A DNA stretch of 45,608 nucleotides from Leyella stercorea DSM 18206 (lineage in GTDB: Bacteria > Bacteroidota > Bacteroidia > Bacteroidales > Bacteroidaceae): positions 19,986 through 65,593 of the forward strand of contig NZ_JH379401.1 in the NCBI RefSeq assembly GCF_000235885.1, read 5' to 3'. Each line of letters starts with the position of its first letter. The stretch's first letter is position 1. The position numbers were made by a program, and so were the translations under genes. Below the pieces are notes generated by a model that did not search any database, had not been told where the DNA came from, and saw nothing but the letters and a program-made list of their open reading frames with translations. Below are positions 8,829 through 17,443 of the stretch, piece by piece.

Positions 8829-10382
8829 ATGGATATGAAAAAACACCTGCCGAGTGCAGACCTTGAGAAACTCGGTAAAATACTCGAGATTAAAGAGGCA
8901 TACCAACGAGGAGATATTTCATTGGAAGAGGGTAGAACCCGAATAAGAGAGCAAATAGGGGAAATCCGCCCTTATGAAATTGCATTGGCAGAACAGGAAC
9001 TCAAAACCATAGAAGAGAACGAGTGCCGCAAGGAGGATATTCAAAAAATGATTGAGCTGTTTGATGAAGTGATGGACACCAATCGCCCAAATCTTCCTCT
9101 CAACCACCCTATCATGTGCTACTACAGAGAGAACGATGAAATGCGTCGCCACATGCTCGCCATAGAAGACCTTGTACAATATCCGATTATCAAGAATCAG
9201 TGGCTCGAATTGTACGACCAAATAGCGGCTTTTCGTACTCACCTTTCGCGTAAGCAGAACCAGCTCTACTCCATACTCGAACAGAAAGGATTTGACCGCC
9301 CCACGACTACGATGTGGCTGCTCGACGACTTTGTGCGAGACGAAATACGCGATGCTAAAAAACTTATTGAGGAAGACAAAGAAGAGGAATTTTTGGCGAT
9401 GCAGTCTACCATTGTGGCAGATGTGCTGGATCTTTTACAGAAAGAAGAATCTGTACTCTACCCAACTGCTTTGGCAATGATTACTCCAGAAGAATTCGAA
9501 CAGATGCGTTCGGGAGATTACGAAATTGGCTTTGCATGGATTGATGTAGAAGGATTCCAAAATACAGACAAAACAGAAACCCAGCCCACAACAGTCCCTG
9601 ACGGTTTCGCCTCAGAACTATCTGCGCTTCTTAGTAAATATGGGCTGGGAGGAGGCGATACAGACCGAGTTTTCGACGTTACAACAGGCAAACTCTCCCT
9701 CGAACAAATCAACCTCATTTACAAGCATCTTCCTGTAGATATATCTTATGTAGATGAAAACGAACTCGTTCGCTTCTATTCAGATACCAACCACCGCATC
9801 TTCCCACGCAGCAAGAATGTTATCGGACGTGATGTGAAAAACTGCCACCCACGCACCAGTGTTCACCTCGTTGAGGAAATTATTGCCAAATTCCGCTCGG
9901 GAGAGCAAGATAGCGTAGATTTTTGGATTAACAAACCAGGTGTGTTCATCTATATTTATTATGTAGCCGTGCGTGATGCAGAAGGACGATTCAGAGGCGT
10001 ACTCGAAATGATGCAAGATTGTAGTCGCATTCGTGAGCTTCAAGGTTCACGCACGCTGCTGACATGGTCAAATGACACACAAGGGGTAAAATCAATGGAG
10101 GATCAAAATTCTACTTCAGATGATACACCTGCTACAAAAGGAAACTCGGCAATAGAACTCTCTGCCAACACTCGCTTACAGGATTTGTTCAAAATTTACC
10201 CACAGTTACGGAAAGATTTGCCAAGCATGAATTCTGCTTTCAAAATGCTCAATTCGCCTCTTGCACGCATCATCATTCCTAAAGCAACTATTGCCATGAT
10301 GAGCGAGCGCAGTGGCATTTCCCTTGATGACATACTTTTAATATTAAAAAAACTTATTGCTAAATATCAGAGAGAAAAATAA
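8829..10382 (+). CDS. DUF438 / hemerythrin / PAS / DUF1858 protein
   Basis: A 517-aa soluble multidomain protein. An N-terminal DUF438-like segment (about 10-75) is followed by a hemerythrin-type di-iron four-helix domain (about 95-225; HPIMCYYRENDEMRRHM, FRTHLSRKQNQLY, DDFVRDEIRD, KEESVLYPTAL). A PAS-like domain follows at about 300-400 (YVDENELVRFYSD, then IIAKFRSGEQDSVDFW), and a DUF1858 domain at 440-517 (NTRLQDLFKIYPQLRKDLPS). This order is known in anaerobes and suggests sensing of oxygen, nitric oxide or redox state; no output domain is seen. The start at 8829 is preferred over an in-frame ATG at 8790 because the latter lies inside the cupin gene and encodes nothing conserved. Confidence 0.85.
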   Translation: MDMKKHLPSADLEKLGKILEIKEAYQRGDISLEEGRTRIREQIGEIRPYEIALAEQELKTIEENECRKEDIQKMIELFDEVMDTNRPNLPLNHPIMCYYRENDEMRRHMLAIEDLVQYPIIKNQWLELYDQIAAFRTHLSRKQNQLYSILEQKGFDRPTTTMWLLDDFVRDEIRDAKKLIEEDKEEEFLAMQSTIVADVLDLLQKEESVLYPTALAMITPEEFEQMRSGDYEIGFAWIDVEGFQNTDKTETQPTTVPDGFASELSALLSKYGLGGGDTDRVFDVTTGKLSLEQINLIYKHLPVDISYVDENELVRFYSDTNHRIFPRSKNVIGRDVKNCHPRTSVHLVEEIIAKFRSGEQDSVDFWINKPGVFIYIYYVAVRDAEGRFRGVLEMMQDCSRIRELQGSRTLLTWSNDTQGVKSMEDQNSTSDDTPATKGNSAIELSANTRLQDLFKIYPQLRKDLPSMNSAFKMLNSPLARIIIPKATIAMMSERSGISLDDILLILKKLIAKYQREK

Positions 10383-10411
10383 AATTCTTGTTTCCGAATA
10401 ACAGAAAATAA

Positions 10412-10450
10412 GAGAGTGCAGATTGCAAACTGCCCCCTCGTTTTTCATTT
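10412..10450 (+). terminator. Probable terminator of the cupin-DUF438 operon
   Basis: GAGAGTGCAG and CTGCCCCCTC can pair with a small internal mismatch, and GTTTTTC follows. It lies 30 bp after the stop codon of the DUF438 gene. Confidence 0.45.
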
Positions 10451-10508
10451 CAGAGCCGTCTCAACTCACTGTCAAAAGTAACGAGGTGTTTTTCATTGGG
10501 GGGGCTTT

Positions 10509-10576
10509 GCTCCTTTCTTTGTCCGCCTGATGCTCACGAAAGAAAGGAGCGGTCGGCAGATTTGCCGACCGCTTTA
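10509..10576. terminator. Two adjacent hairpins, probable terminator
   Basis: Two perfect stems follow each other. GCTCCTTTCTTT (10509-10520) pairs with AAAGAAAGGAGC (10539-10550), and GCGGTCGGCA pairs with TGCCGACCGC at 10549-10572. TTTACTCTGTC follows. A run of seven G lies just upstream at 10498-10504. Confidence 0.5.
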
Positions 10577-10663
10577 CTCTGTCTGTTCTTCTTGAACCGT
10601 TATCGGGTGAGCCTTGTTATCACTGAAATAATAAAGCAAAAGTTGTAATTTATAAAAACATCA

Positions 10664-10978
10664 ATGAAAAATAGAGAATGCCCTTATTGTCATAAAAAGG
10701 TATCCTTAAGAAAATGCCTAAAGTATATAATAAAAGGAACAAAGTATTCTACCACTTGTAACCATTGTGGGCAACAATTATGGTTGGAAAAGGAACCGCT
10801 ACCTTTTATGTATAGTGTTTCTGCAGGTTTTTTTATAATGTACTTGCCTATGCAATTTTTTCTCTATTATTGTAATCTGGGTTTTATTGATTCTGTTCTG
10901 TATTGCCTACCTATTGCTGTTGTTGCAGAGGCGATTTGTTCGATAGTGGTATTGTCTAAAATATATTTTAGGAAGTAA
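10664..10978 (+). CDS. CXXC-x22-CXXC zinc-ribbon membrane protein
   Basis: A 104-aa protein with an N-terminal zinc ribbon made of CPYC (6-9) and CNHC (32-35), followed by two hydrophobic segments (about 50-70 and 75-98). This matches the pattern of the small cxxc_20_cxxc family of Firmicutes and Bacteroidetes, whose function is unknown. The base composition is AT-richer than the housekeeping genes around it, and it stands alone between two terminator hairpins, which suggests an acquired single gene. No promoter of the standard form is obvious. Confidence 0.65.
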   Translation: MKNRECPYCHKKVSLRKCLKYIIKGTKYSTTCNHCGQQLWLEKEPLPFMYSVSAGFFIMYLPMQFFLYYCNLGFIDSVLYCLPIAVVAEAICSIVVLSKIYFRK

Positions 10979-11056
10979 GTGCTAACCATAATTTAGTTGA
11001 TTGCAAGTTGTACTGGATAGCAATAATAAGAAATATGTAGGGTTTCAAGTATAATA

Positions 11057-11096
11057 AAAAAGTCCGACAAGTGGATTGATCTTGTCGGACTTTTTG
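11057..11096. terminator. Bidirectional terminator
   Basis: AAAAAGTCCGACAAG (11057-11071) pairs perfectly with CTTGTCGGACTTTTT (11081-11095). The A and T runs on each side make it work on both strands. It sits between the convergent CXXC gene and ribH. Confidence 0.85.
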
Positions 11097-11117
11097 TATG
11101 TTATAAAAATGTATTCG

Positions 11118-11594
11118 TTAGAACTTCGCCATCTTGATAGCATCAATAGCGCATTCGTCGCCCTTGTTGCCATACTTGCCACCGCAGCGGTCGAGTGCCT
11201 GCTGCAGGTCGTTGGTGGTGAGCAAGCCGTAGATGATAGGTATCTCGCTTGTGGTGTTGAGGCGTGCGATGCCTGCCGTTACGCCCTGACAGATGTAGTC
11301 GAAGTGAGGAGTCTCACCGCGTATCACGCTTCCGAGGATTATCACGGCGTCGTAGCCTCCGTGGAGCACCATCTGGTGAGCACCGTAGATAAGCTCGAAG
11401 CTTCCCGGAACGGTCTTGATGTGTATGTTCTCGGGCAGAGCGCCGTGCTTCTCGAGAGTCTTTACGGCTCCGTCGAGCAGTGCGCCCGTTATCTCCTCGT
11501 TCCATTCAGCCACCACAATGCCGAAGCACATGTTACTTGCGTCGGGGATGGTGGTGATGTCGTACTGTGAGAGGTTATGGAGTGATGTAGCCAT
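11118..11594 (-). CDS. ribH: 6,7-dimethyl-8-ribityllumazine synthase
   Basis: Penultimate step of riboflavin synthesis: it condenses 5-amino-6-ribitylamino-uracil with dihydroxybutanone phosphate. Conserved blocks are present: [13 protein letters not shown] at about 24-36, [10 protein letters not shown] at 61-70, and [12 protein letters not shown] at about 91-102 with the catalytic histidine H97. [17 protein letters not shown] follows. The length of 158 aa is typical. It is downstream of the TPR membrane protein with a 14-bp gap and probably shares its promoter at 12369-12400. No FMN riboswitch is visible. The bidirectional terminator lies just beyond its stop. Confidence 0.95.
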   Translation of the reverse strand: MATSLHNLSQYDITTIPDASNMCFGIVVAEWNEEITGALLDGAVKTLEKHGALPENIHIKTVPGSFELIYGAHQMVLHGGYDAVIILGSVIRGETPHFDYICQGVTAGIARLNTTSEIPIIYGLLTTNDLQQALDRCGGKYGNKGDECAIDAIKMAKF

Positions 11595-11608
11595 ATTTGG
11601 TTATTCGA

Positions 11609-12307
11609 TTACTCTGAAACGCGCTCGATGTACTTGTCGATCTCTGAGCTCTGTACCAAAGAAGAGTTTACGTACTTCTTCTTGATGTCCTGATAGAGCT
11701 TCAGAGCTTCGTCTTTCTTGTTCTGGCTTTCGAGAAGCTTGCCTGCCTGAAGGAGGAATGTAGGCGATATGCTGTTGTTTACGTCGTCAGCCTTGCTGTC
11801 TGCCATGTCGGCAGCCTTCTTCAGTGTGCTGATAGCCTTGTCTACGTTGCCTGTCTGTGCGTAAGCGTTAGCGAGAGCAGCTGTAGCGGTCGGGCTTACC
11901 ATAGCGTCGCCCTTTGTAGAGAACTTCTCAAGGTATGTAACAGCCTCTGTGTACTTGCCGAGGTTGAAGTAGCTCAGACCTGCATAGAGGTTAGCGAGGT
12001 TGCCAGCGTCGGTGCTGCTGTAGTCGCTTGCGATCTTCACGAAGCCTACATAGCCTGCACCATCGCCGTTGAGAGCCTTGTCAAACTGCTCAGCGTTGAA
12101 GTACTGCTCGCCCTTTGCGATAGCTGTGCTTGCCTTGTCCTCACGCGGACCTGCTACGTAAGCGTTGTAAAGGATAGCACCTGCTACGACGAGGAGGATA
12201 GCTACCACACCGATGATTATCTGCTTTTTGAACTTCAAGAAGAAATCTTCTTTGTTGTTGGTGCTCTCTACGTGTGAGTTTGCACCAAAATCAATTTTGT
12301 TTGTCAT
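11609..12307 (-). CDS. Membrane-anchored TPR protein
   Basis: A 232-aa protein with a short cytoplasmic N-terminus, one transmembrane helix at about 29-50 (KKQIIIGVVAILLVVAGAIL) and an outside region of TPR-like helical pairs (about 62-228; for example NLANLYAGLSYFNLGKYTEA and ALANAYAQTGNVDKAISTL). The layout resembles the YfgM-type TPR proteins that associate with the translocon and periplasmic chaperones. The similarity is structural and the function is inferred. First gene of a two-gene operon with ribH. A canonical promoter is found upstream. Confidence 0.8.
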   Translation of the reverse strand: MTNKIDFGANSHVESTNNKEDFFLKFKKQIIIGVVAILLVVAGAILYNAYVAGPREDKASTAIAKGEQYFNAEQFDKALNGDGAGYVGFVKIASDYSSTDAGNLANLYAGLSYFNLGKYTEAVTYLEKFSTKGDAMVSPTATAALANAYAQTGNVDKAISTLKKAADMADSKADDVNNSISPTFLLQAGKLLESQNKKDEALKLYQDIKKKYVNSSLVQSSEIDKYIERVSE

Positions 12308-12368
12308 TTGTTATTTTGTTTTTTTATTTTATCGGTTTATAGTTTGCAATGCAACACATTGCGAGGAG

Positions 12369-12400
12369 CAAAATTACTGATTTTATCTCATATATTGAAA
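12369..12400 (-). promoter_or_regulatory. Promoter of the TPR-ribH operon
   Basis: Read on the minus strand, TTTC, a 20-bp spacer and TAATTTTG match the Bacteroidetes -33/-7 form. It lies 62 bp before the TPR start codon. Confidence 0.65.
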
Positions 12401-12440
12401 TTTATTCTGCCTTTTTTTCTTTTTTCAATAATAAATGGGG

Positions 12441-12448
12441 TAACTTTG
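12441..12448 (+). promoter_or_regulatory. -7 box of the recF operon
   Basis: TAACTTTG is an exact TAnnTTTG match, 69 bp before the recF start. The -33 position is only T-rich. It lies back to back with the TPR-ribH promoter. Confidence 0.5.
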
Positions 12449-12516
12449 CAGTAATACAACGTGTTGTTTCTATTTATAATGGCGACCCACGGTGGGTCTA
12501 CAGGGTATATAATTAC

Positions 12517-13632
12517 ATGATATTACGCAATTTATCCATACTCAATTTCAAGAATATCGGTGAGGCTTCGCTTGAGTTCTCACCCAAACTCAACTGTTTT
12601 CTCGGTAGCAATGGCGAGGGCAAGACCAACTTGCTCGATGCTATCTATTACCTGTCGTTCTGTCGCAGTGCGTTCAATCCAATCGACTCGCAGATAATAA
12701 AGCACGATGCCGACTTCCTCATGCTTGACGCTGCGTATGCTACTGATGAGGATGAACCTGTGGCAGTGTACTGTGGCATGAAGCGTGGACAGAAGAAACA
12801 GCTGAAGCGCGACAAAAAGGCGTACAAGCGTCTTTCGCAGCATATCGGATTGATTCCGCTCATCTTCGTCTCGCCTGCAGACCAAACGCTCATCGCTGGT
12901 GGTAGTGAGGAGCGCCGCCGACTGATGGATATCGTGATATCGCAGTATGACAACACGTACATCGATGCTCTTAATAGCTACACGAAGGCACTTCAGCAGC
13001 GCAACGCTTTACTGAAGATGGAGCAGGAACCTGATGTTGCGCTGCTTGATATCTGGGAGCAGGAGATGGCACGACACGGTGAGACTATATTCCGTGCGCG
13101 TGAGGACTTCGTGGAGCGACTCGTGCCCGTGTTCCAACGCATATATCAGCACGTGTCGGATTGTAAAGAAATGGTATCGCTAAGGTATGTATCGCACGCG
13201 CAGCGTGGACCGCTATTGGACGTTATTCAGCGCGACAGGTTCAAAGACAGAGCTGTGGGCTACTCGCTGCATGGCGTGCATCGCGACGATTTGGAGATGA
13301 TGCTCGGCGATTATCAGATGAAGCGCGAGGGCTCGCAGGGGCAGACAAAGACATTCGTGCTGGCACTGAAACTCGCGCAGTTCGATTTCCTGCGTCGCAC
13401 AGCATCGCAGACTACACCGTTACTACTGCTTGACGATATCTTCGACAAGCTCGACTCGCATCGTGTGGAGCAGATTGTGAAGTTGGTGTCGGGCGACGGT
13501 TTCGGACAGATATTCATCACCGACACCAACCGCGAACACCTTGACCGCATACTCGATAGTGTAAGTTACGACTATCGCCTGTTCGACGTGAAGGGCGGTG
13601 AGATAGTTCCTCATCAACCGACTAATAAATAA
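12517..13632 (+). CDS. recF: DNA replication and repair protein RecF
   Basis: RecF is an SMC-like ATPase that binds gapped DNA at stalled forks and helps RecO/RecR load RecA. The Walker A motif is at 30-37 (GSNGEGKT) and Walker B is PLLLLDDIFDKLD near residue 305. The HGVHRDDLEM signature region is present. The length of 371 aa is normal. The start at 12517 gives the standard MILRNLSILNFKN beginning; an in-frame ATG at 12349 would add 56 non-conserved residues across the promoter. A DUF721 gene follows 5 bp later, an arrangement seen in many Bacteroidetes. Confidence 0.95.
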   Translation: MILRNLSILNFKNIGEASLEFSPKLNCFLGSNGEGKTNLLDAIYYLSFCRSAFNPIDSQIIKHDADFLMLDAAYATDEDEPVAVYCGMKRGQKKQLKRDKKAYKRLSQHIGLIPLIFVSPADQTLIAGGSEERRRLMDIVISQYDNTYIDALNSYTKALQQRNALLKMEQEPDVALLDIWEQEMARHGETIFRAREDFVERLVPVFQRIYQHVSDCKEMVSLRYVSHAQRGPLLDVIQRDRFKDRAVGYSLHGVHRDDLEMMLGDYQMKREGSQGQTKTFVLALKLAQFDFLRRTASQTTPLLLLDDIFDKLDSHRVEQIVKLVSGDGFGQIFITDTNREHLDRILDSVSYDYRLFDVKGGEIVPHQPTNK

Positions 13633-13637
13633 AGTGT

Positions 13638-13928
13638 ATGTTCAGACGTGACGTAAAGTCGATTAACGACTTGCTAAATATGTATCTGCGACGCGAAGGT
13701 CTTGAGACTCCTCTGCTGCAGCGGCGTGCTGTAGACGCTTGGGATAAGGTAGTAGGTGCAGGCGTGGCGCGGTACACTGGTGAGAAATTCATAAAGAACC
13801 AAACGTTGTTCGTAAAGATACAAAGTCCGGCACTGCGCCAGGACCTTACGATGATGCGCTCCCAATTGGTGAAGCGTATCAACGAGGCGGTGGGCAGCAT
13901 GGTGATTGTTGACGTGCGTATTTATTAA
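13638..13928 (+). CDS. DUF721 protein, DciA-like
   Basis: A 96-aa basic DUF721 domain protein (INDLLNMYLRREGLETPLL, then AVDAWDKVVGAGVARYT and IQSPALRQDLTMMRSQLVKRI). DUF721 is the core of DciA, the DnaB helicase loader used by most bacteria that lack DnaC or DnaI. The tight link to recF (5-bp gap) fits a replication role. The name dciA is not assigned because this short form lacks the extra segment of characterised DciA proteins. It is convergent with menD, with a palindromic repeat between them. Confidence 0.82.
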   Translation: MFRRDVKSINDLLNMYLRREGLETPLLQRRAVDAWDKVVGAGVARYTGEKFIKNQTLFVKIQSPALRQDLTMMRSQLVKRINEAVGSMVIVDVRIY

Positions 13929-13945
13929 TAGCTGAACTTTCGAGA

Positions 13946-14149
13946 ATTCAGGAGTTAAAGGAGTTAAGAAGTTAAGGAGTTAAGCCATTAGTTTTTTGTT
14001 TGATATGGCATTATAAGCAATTTAAGAAGTTAAGCCAAATGCTTTTAATGTTGTAAATCAAGCAAAAAAACTAATGGCTTAACTTCTTAGCGACCGAAGG
14101 GCGCGACAATTCCTTAACTTCTTAACTACTTTCGCTTGCGAAACTTAAG
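13946..14149. repeat. GTTAAG-tract palindromic repeat, locus 2
   Basis: Same family as 5627-5823. GTTAAG words run forward at 13951-13980 and in complement at 14076-14127. The 55-bp unit bounded by GTTAAGCCA / TGGCTTAAC is complete at 14029-14083 and in reverse orientation relative to locus 1. A partial copy in the other orientation lies at 13979-14021. The GC-rich segment recurs in complement at 14087-14108. It ends TTGCGAAACTTAA exactly against the menD stop codon and fills the gap between the convergent DUF721 and menD genes, where it could end both transcripts. Confidence 0.85.
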
Positions 14150-15862
14150 TTAATAGTATCTGCTGAGTGTTTCAGCATCAATCGCTGCATCCGTAAACAC
14201 TTCAAGCAGCACGGGGCGATTGCCCTTGCGTGTCAGAAGTTCGCTTATTCCGTGTTGCATTTCTTCCTGATTGTGTGCCGCGATGTATTCCACGTTGTTC
14301 TGTGCGCAGATGCCCTTCGCCGTTGTCGTATGGCTTGCACCCACAAAGGTGTCAGCCACCGGACTGCGGTGGAGGTTGGGTAGCTGCTTGAAGATACCAC
14401 CACAGGAGTTGTTGAGCAGCAGTATGCGTAGATTGCCACCTACGCAGTTGTTCCATAATGCGTTCTGATCGTAGAAGAAACTGAGGTCGCCGATGATGCA
14501 GACGTTCAGGTCGTGGTCGGTGAGCGAGAAGCCGGCAGCCGTTGACAGTGAGCCTTCGATGCCGTTCACACCGCGGTTGCACCACACGTAATGGTTGGCG
14601 TAGATGCAGGCGAGGCGCACGGCGGTGCTGTTGGCGTAGTGGGTATTCACGCATACGGCAGCCTCCTCTATCAGCTTCTCGAAGTATTTCACTACCGCCA
14701 TCTGCGAGTATTCGGGCTCGTATGCGGCAGCGTGGTTTGCCCATTGACTGAGCAAGCTCTTCCACTTGTTCAGAAACATCGTTCTGCTCTCCTCGTTACG
14801 CCACGCCACTTCGTCGTCAGTGTGCAGGTCGCGGTGTGTATATATGTCGTAGAGCATGGGCATGAGCAGCGCAAGGTTGGCGTTGTCGCACGTCACGATG
14901 TGGCGCAACGACATGAGTGGGTCGCTCGCGTGCAGTGGGTCTGCCGTGATGAGGCACGACGGGGCATGTGTCTGCCGCAGCCATCGGCGCGTAGCCTTGC
15001 TGACCAGTGTGTCGCCAATATATATAATGTAGTCGGGCGTGTAGTCGGGAGAGAGTTCGGGATGCGCCGTGAGACACCTCACAGCCTCGTCGAAGTGGAT
15101 TGTCTCGCCGCTGTTCGATAGCGGTTCGGCGAATACGACGAAGTGTTTTGTCAGCTCGTTGATGTCGAAGACGGAGCATCCGAAGCTGTCGGCAGCCATC
15201 TGTCCGACCACTATCAGCGGTCGTTTCGCCTGGTACAGTTCGTGTTGTAGAGCTTCGACGGTGGTGTCGGTGAGTGTCGCCTCGCTGTCGAGCATACGGA
15301 AGCGTCGCTCCTTCGGCAGTGAGGCAACGTCGAACGTGAAGAGCGGTTCGGTGATTGGCACATTGATAAGCACCGGAGCCGGCTGGCGGAATGTAGCAGC
15401 GTGCAAGGCTTCATTCACAAGACGGTTGCAGTACCAACGCTCCTCTTCGGTGCGCGGTTCGGGCAGCGACACGCTTCGGCGCACAAACCGATTGAGCGCA
15501 TCGGGTTGTGGCAGAGTCTGACCGTCGAGCTGGTCGATCCATTGCTGCGGTCGGTCGGCTGCGACGACGATGAGCGGTACGTGCTGATAGTAAGCCTCTG
15601 CCACAGCCGGAGCGGTGTTGAGCAGAGCCGAACCCGATGTGACGCATACCACGGTGGGGTGCTTCGTGTTGAGGGCGATGCCCATGGCGTAGAACGCTGC
15701 CGAACGCTCATCGGTGATGGGGTGGCAGCGTATCGTGCCACACTCGTTGAGGTTGTGCACGATGGCAGCATTGCGGCTGCCCGGGCACACCACCGCATCC
15801 GTCACTCCCCATTCGAGGAGCAGCGATGTGAGTATGTTTATGTTTTCCTTGTTGCTGTACAT
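14150..15862 (-). CDS. menD: 2-succinyl-5-enolpyruvyl-6-hydroxy-3-cyclohexene-1-carboxylate synthase
   Basis: A thiamine-diphosphate enzyme that adds succinic semialdehyde (from 2-oxoglutarate) to isochorismate in menaquinone synthesis. The N-terminal domain shows AVVCPGSRNAAIVHN and the TDERSAAFYAMGIA block with the catalytic glutamate. The C-terminal cofactor motif runs from IIGDLSFFYDQNALWNN to NNSCGGIFKQLP. The length of 570 aa is normal. Last gene of the operon; it follows menF by 25 bp. The genes for the later steps (menH, menC, menE, menB) are not in this window. The downstream palindromic repeat touches its stop codon. Confidence 0.95.
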   Translation of the reverse strand: MYSNKENINILTSLLLEWGVTDAVVCPGSRNAAIVHNLNECGTIRCHPITDERSAAFYAMGIALNTKHPTVVCVTSGSALLNTAPAVAEAYYQHVPLIVVAADRPQQWIDQLDGQTLPQPDALNRFVRRSVSLPEPRTEEERWYCNRLVNEALHAATFRQPAPVLINVPITEPLFTFDVASLPKERRFRMLDSEATLTDTTVEALQHELYQAKRPLIVVGQMAADSFGCSVFDINELTKHFVVFAEPLSNSGETIHFDEAVRCLTAHPELSPDYTPDYIIYIGDTLVSKATRRWLRQTHAPSCLITADPLHASDPLMSLRHIVTCDNANLALLMPMLYDIYTHRDLHTDDEVAWRNEESRTMFLNKWKSLLSQWANHAAAYEPEYSQMAVVKYFEKLIEEAAVCVNTHYANSTAVRLACIYANHYVWCNRGVNGIEGSLSTAAGFSLTDHDLNVCIIGDLSFFYDQNALWNNCVGGNLRILLLNNSCGGIFKQLPNLHRSPVADTFVGASHTTTAKGICAQNNVEYIAAHNQEEMQHGISELLTRKGNRPVLLEVFTDAAIDAETLSRYY

Positions 15863-15887
15863 TATTTCGTTTGTTGTCGCAAATGCT

Positions 15888-16997
15888 TTATATGTGCTTG
15901 AACAGTTGTCGCATGGTGTTCATCTTCGCCTCCGTCTCCTCCCACTCCGCCTGGCATTGGCTGTCCTTCAGCAGTCCGCCGCCGGCATACAGGCGATAGG
16001 CAGTGGCTTCGCTCTCGCCCTCTATCTGCATACAGCGCAGCGTGACGAAGAGGCGAGTGTCGCCGTTGGGGTCGAGCAGACCGGAGAATCCGCTATAGTA
16101 GTTGCGCTCTCCCGACTCGTTGTTGATGATGAAGTCGCGTGTGGCATCCTTCGGCATACCACAAACGGCAGGCGTAGGGTGCAGAGCGTTAATAAGATTG
16201 CCCAAATGCGCCGTGTCCTTCAGGTGGAAGCGTATATCGGAACGCAGGTGCACGAGGTCGCCGGCACGCACGGTGAACGGTCCTTCAACGTTTACGTCGT
16301 CGCTGAACTGCTCCACGCATTCGGTTATGTACGTCTCCACGTAGCGTTGCTCCTTTATGTTCTTTGTACTCCAGCGGATGTCGTCCTTGCCTATCGAACC
16401 ACCCTCCACATCGAAGTCGAGGTTTGCGCCACTCAGCCGCATTGTTCCGGCAAGTGCCATGGTCTGCATTGCACCGTCGGTGCCGCTGATGAGAGTTTCG
16501 GGTGTGGCTATGAGCCATGTGCCGCTGCGCTCGGTTGAGAACAGCACTACGAACATGCGCGGATAGCGGTGGCAGGCACGTGCAAAGAGCGTGAGTGGGG
16601 AGAGTTTCTCCGTAGCGGTGAGTCGCGCACAGCGTGCCAGCACTATCTTCTGAAACGCATCATTCGTCAGCTGTCCGTGGTAATTGTGGAAGTCGACGGC
16701 ATAGCGTTGGCGTTCCTTCTCGTAGTCGGCATCGAGCAGCATCGCTGATACGCCGTCGTTAGAGCTAAGATACGTTTGTTCGCCGTTCTGATTGTCTCCA
16801 CTAAAGTTCAAGTCCACCTCCTCCCAATCGGTGGGCAACAGGAGTATAGGACAATCATCTGACGGGGTGAACGGAGCGATTACGAAGCCACGCCGTCCGT
16901 TCAGTTCGGCGAGCGACGCAATCTCTTCGGGTTCGGTCGACAGGCGGTTGCGGAAAACGTGCGTAGAGTGAGGCAGACGGAAATATACGTAGCTCAT
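15888..16997 (-). CDS. menF: Isochorismate synthase
   Basis: Converts chorismate to isochorismate, the committed step of menaquinone synthesis. The chorismate-binding fold is recognised in the C-terminal half: ALAGTMRLSG, FSGLLDPNGDTRLFVTLRCM, then YAGGGLLKDSQCQAEWEETEAKMNTM with the magnesium-ligand glutamates. The N-terminal half is poorly conserved, as usual for this family. The length of 369 aa is on the short side but complete. One base separates it from the upstream hotdog gene. Its position next to menD supports MenF over an enterobactin-type EntC. Confidence 0.92.
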   Translation of the reverse strand: MSYVYFRLPHSTHVFRNRLSTEPEEIASLAELNGRRGFVIAPFTPSDDCPILLLPTDWEEVDLNFSGDNQNGEQTYLSSNDGVSAMLLDADYEKERQRYAVDFHNYHGQLTNDAFQKIVLARCARLTATEKLSPLTLFARACHRYPRMFVVLFSTERSGTWLIATPETLISGTDGAMQTMALAGTMRLSGANLDFDVEGGSIGKDDIRWSTKNIKEQRYVETYITECVEQFSDDVNVEGPFTVRAGDLVHLRSDIRFHLKDTAHLGNLINALHPTPAVCGMPKDATRDFIINNESGERNYYSGFSGLLDPNGDTRLFVTLRCMQIEGESEATAYRLYAGGGLLKDSQCQAEWEETEAKMNTMRQLFKHI

Positions 16998-16998
16998 T

Positions 16999-17412
16999 CT
17001 ATTTCGGTTTGTTCATCACAAAGTTAGTCACCTCTACCGACGAAATCAGATCGCCTGCCTCGTTGCGTATGTCCACATGCCACTGGTGCAGCGTCTTTCC
17101 TTTGTGTAGGATGCGCGCAGTAGCCGTCACGGTGTCGCCGTCGAGCACCGCTTTCACGTGACTGCCACTTACGTTGATGCCCACACATATATTGTTCGGA
17201 CTGAGCGCAAGCGAGCCTACTCCAGCCAAGTTCTCGGCAAGAGCCAGTGAGGCACCGCCACTAAGAAAGCCGAATATCTGACGATTGCGTTCGTCTACTT
17301 TCATGCGACCTTGGCATGTGTCGGGGTCGGGTGTGGAGATGAACTCCATGCCGAGCGTGTTAGAGAGTCCGTCGCGTTTCAGTAGTAGTTCTTTTATCTT
17401 GTCTATGTTCAT
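16999..17412 (-). CDS. Hotdog-fold thioesterase, probable DHNA-CoA hydrolase
   Basis: A 137-aa hotdog-fold acyl-CoA thioesterase of the PaaI/YdiI type. LGMEFISTPDPDTCQGRMKV is followed by the central helix FGFLSGGASLALAENLAG, in which the glutamate is the expected catalytic residue, and then ICVGINVSGSHVKAV. Its place between aroB and menF suggests the 1,4-dihydroxy-2-naphthoyl-CoA hydrolase step (MenI). That assignment rests on context, since the fold has many substrates. The gaps are 31 bp from aroB and 1 bp to menF. Confidence 0.82.
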   Translation of the reverse strand: MNIDKIKELLLKRDGLSNTLGMEFISTPDPDTCQGRMKVDERNRQIFGFLSGGASLALAENLAGVGSLALSPNNICVGINVSGSHVKAVLDGDTVTATARILHKGKTLHQWHVDIRNEAGDLISSVEVTNFVMNKPK

Positions 17413-17443
17413 ATCTGTTTGTTGTTAATTTCGTGTGATACAG

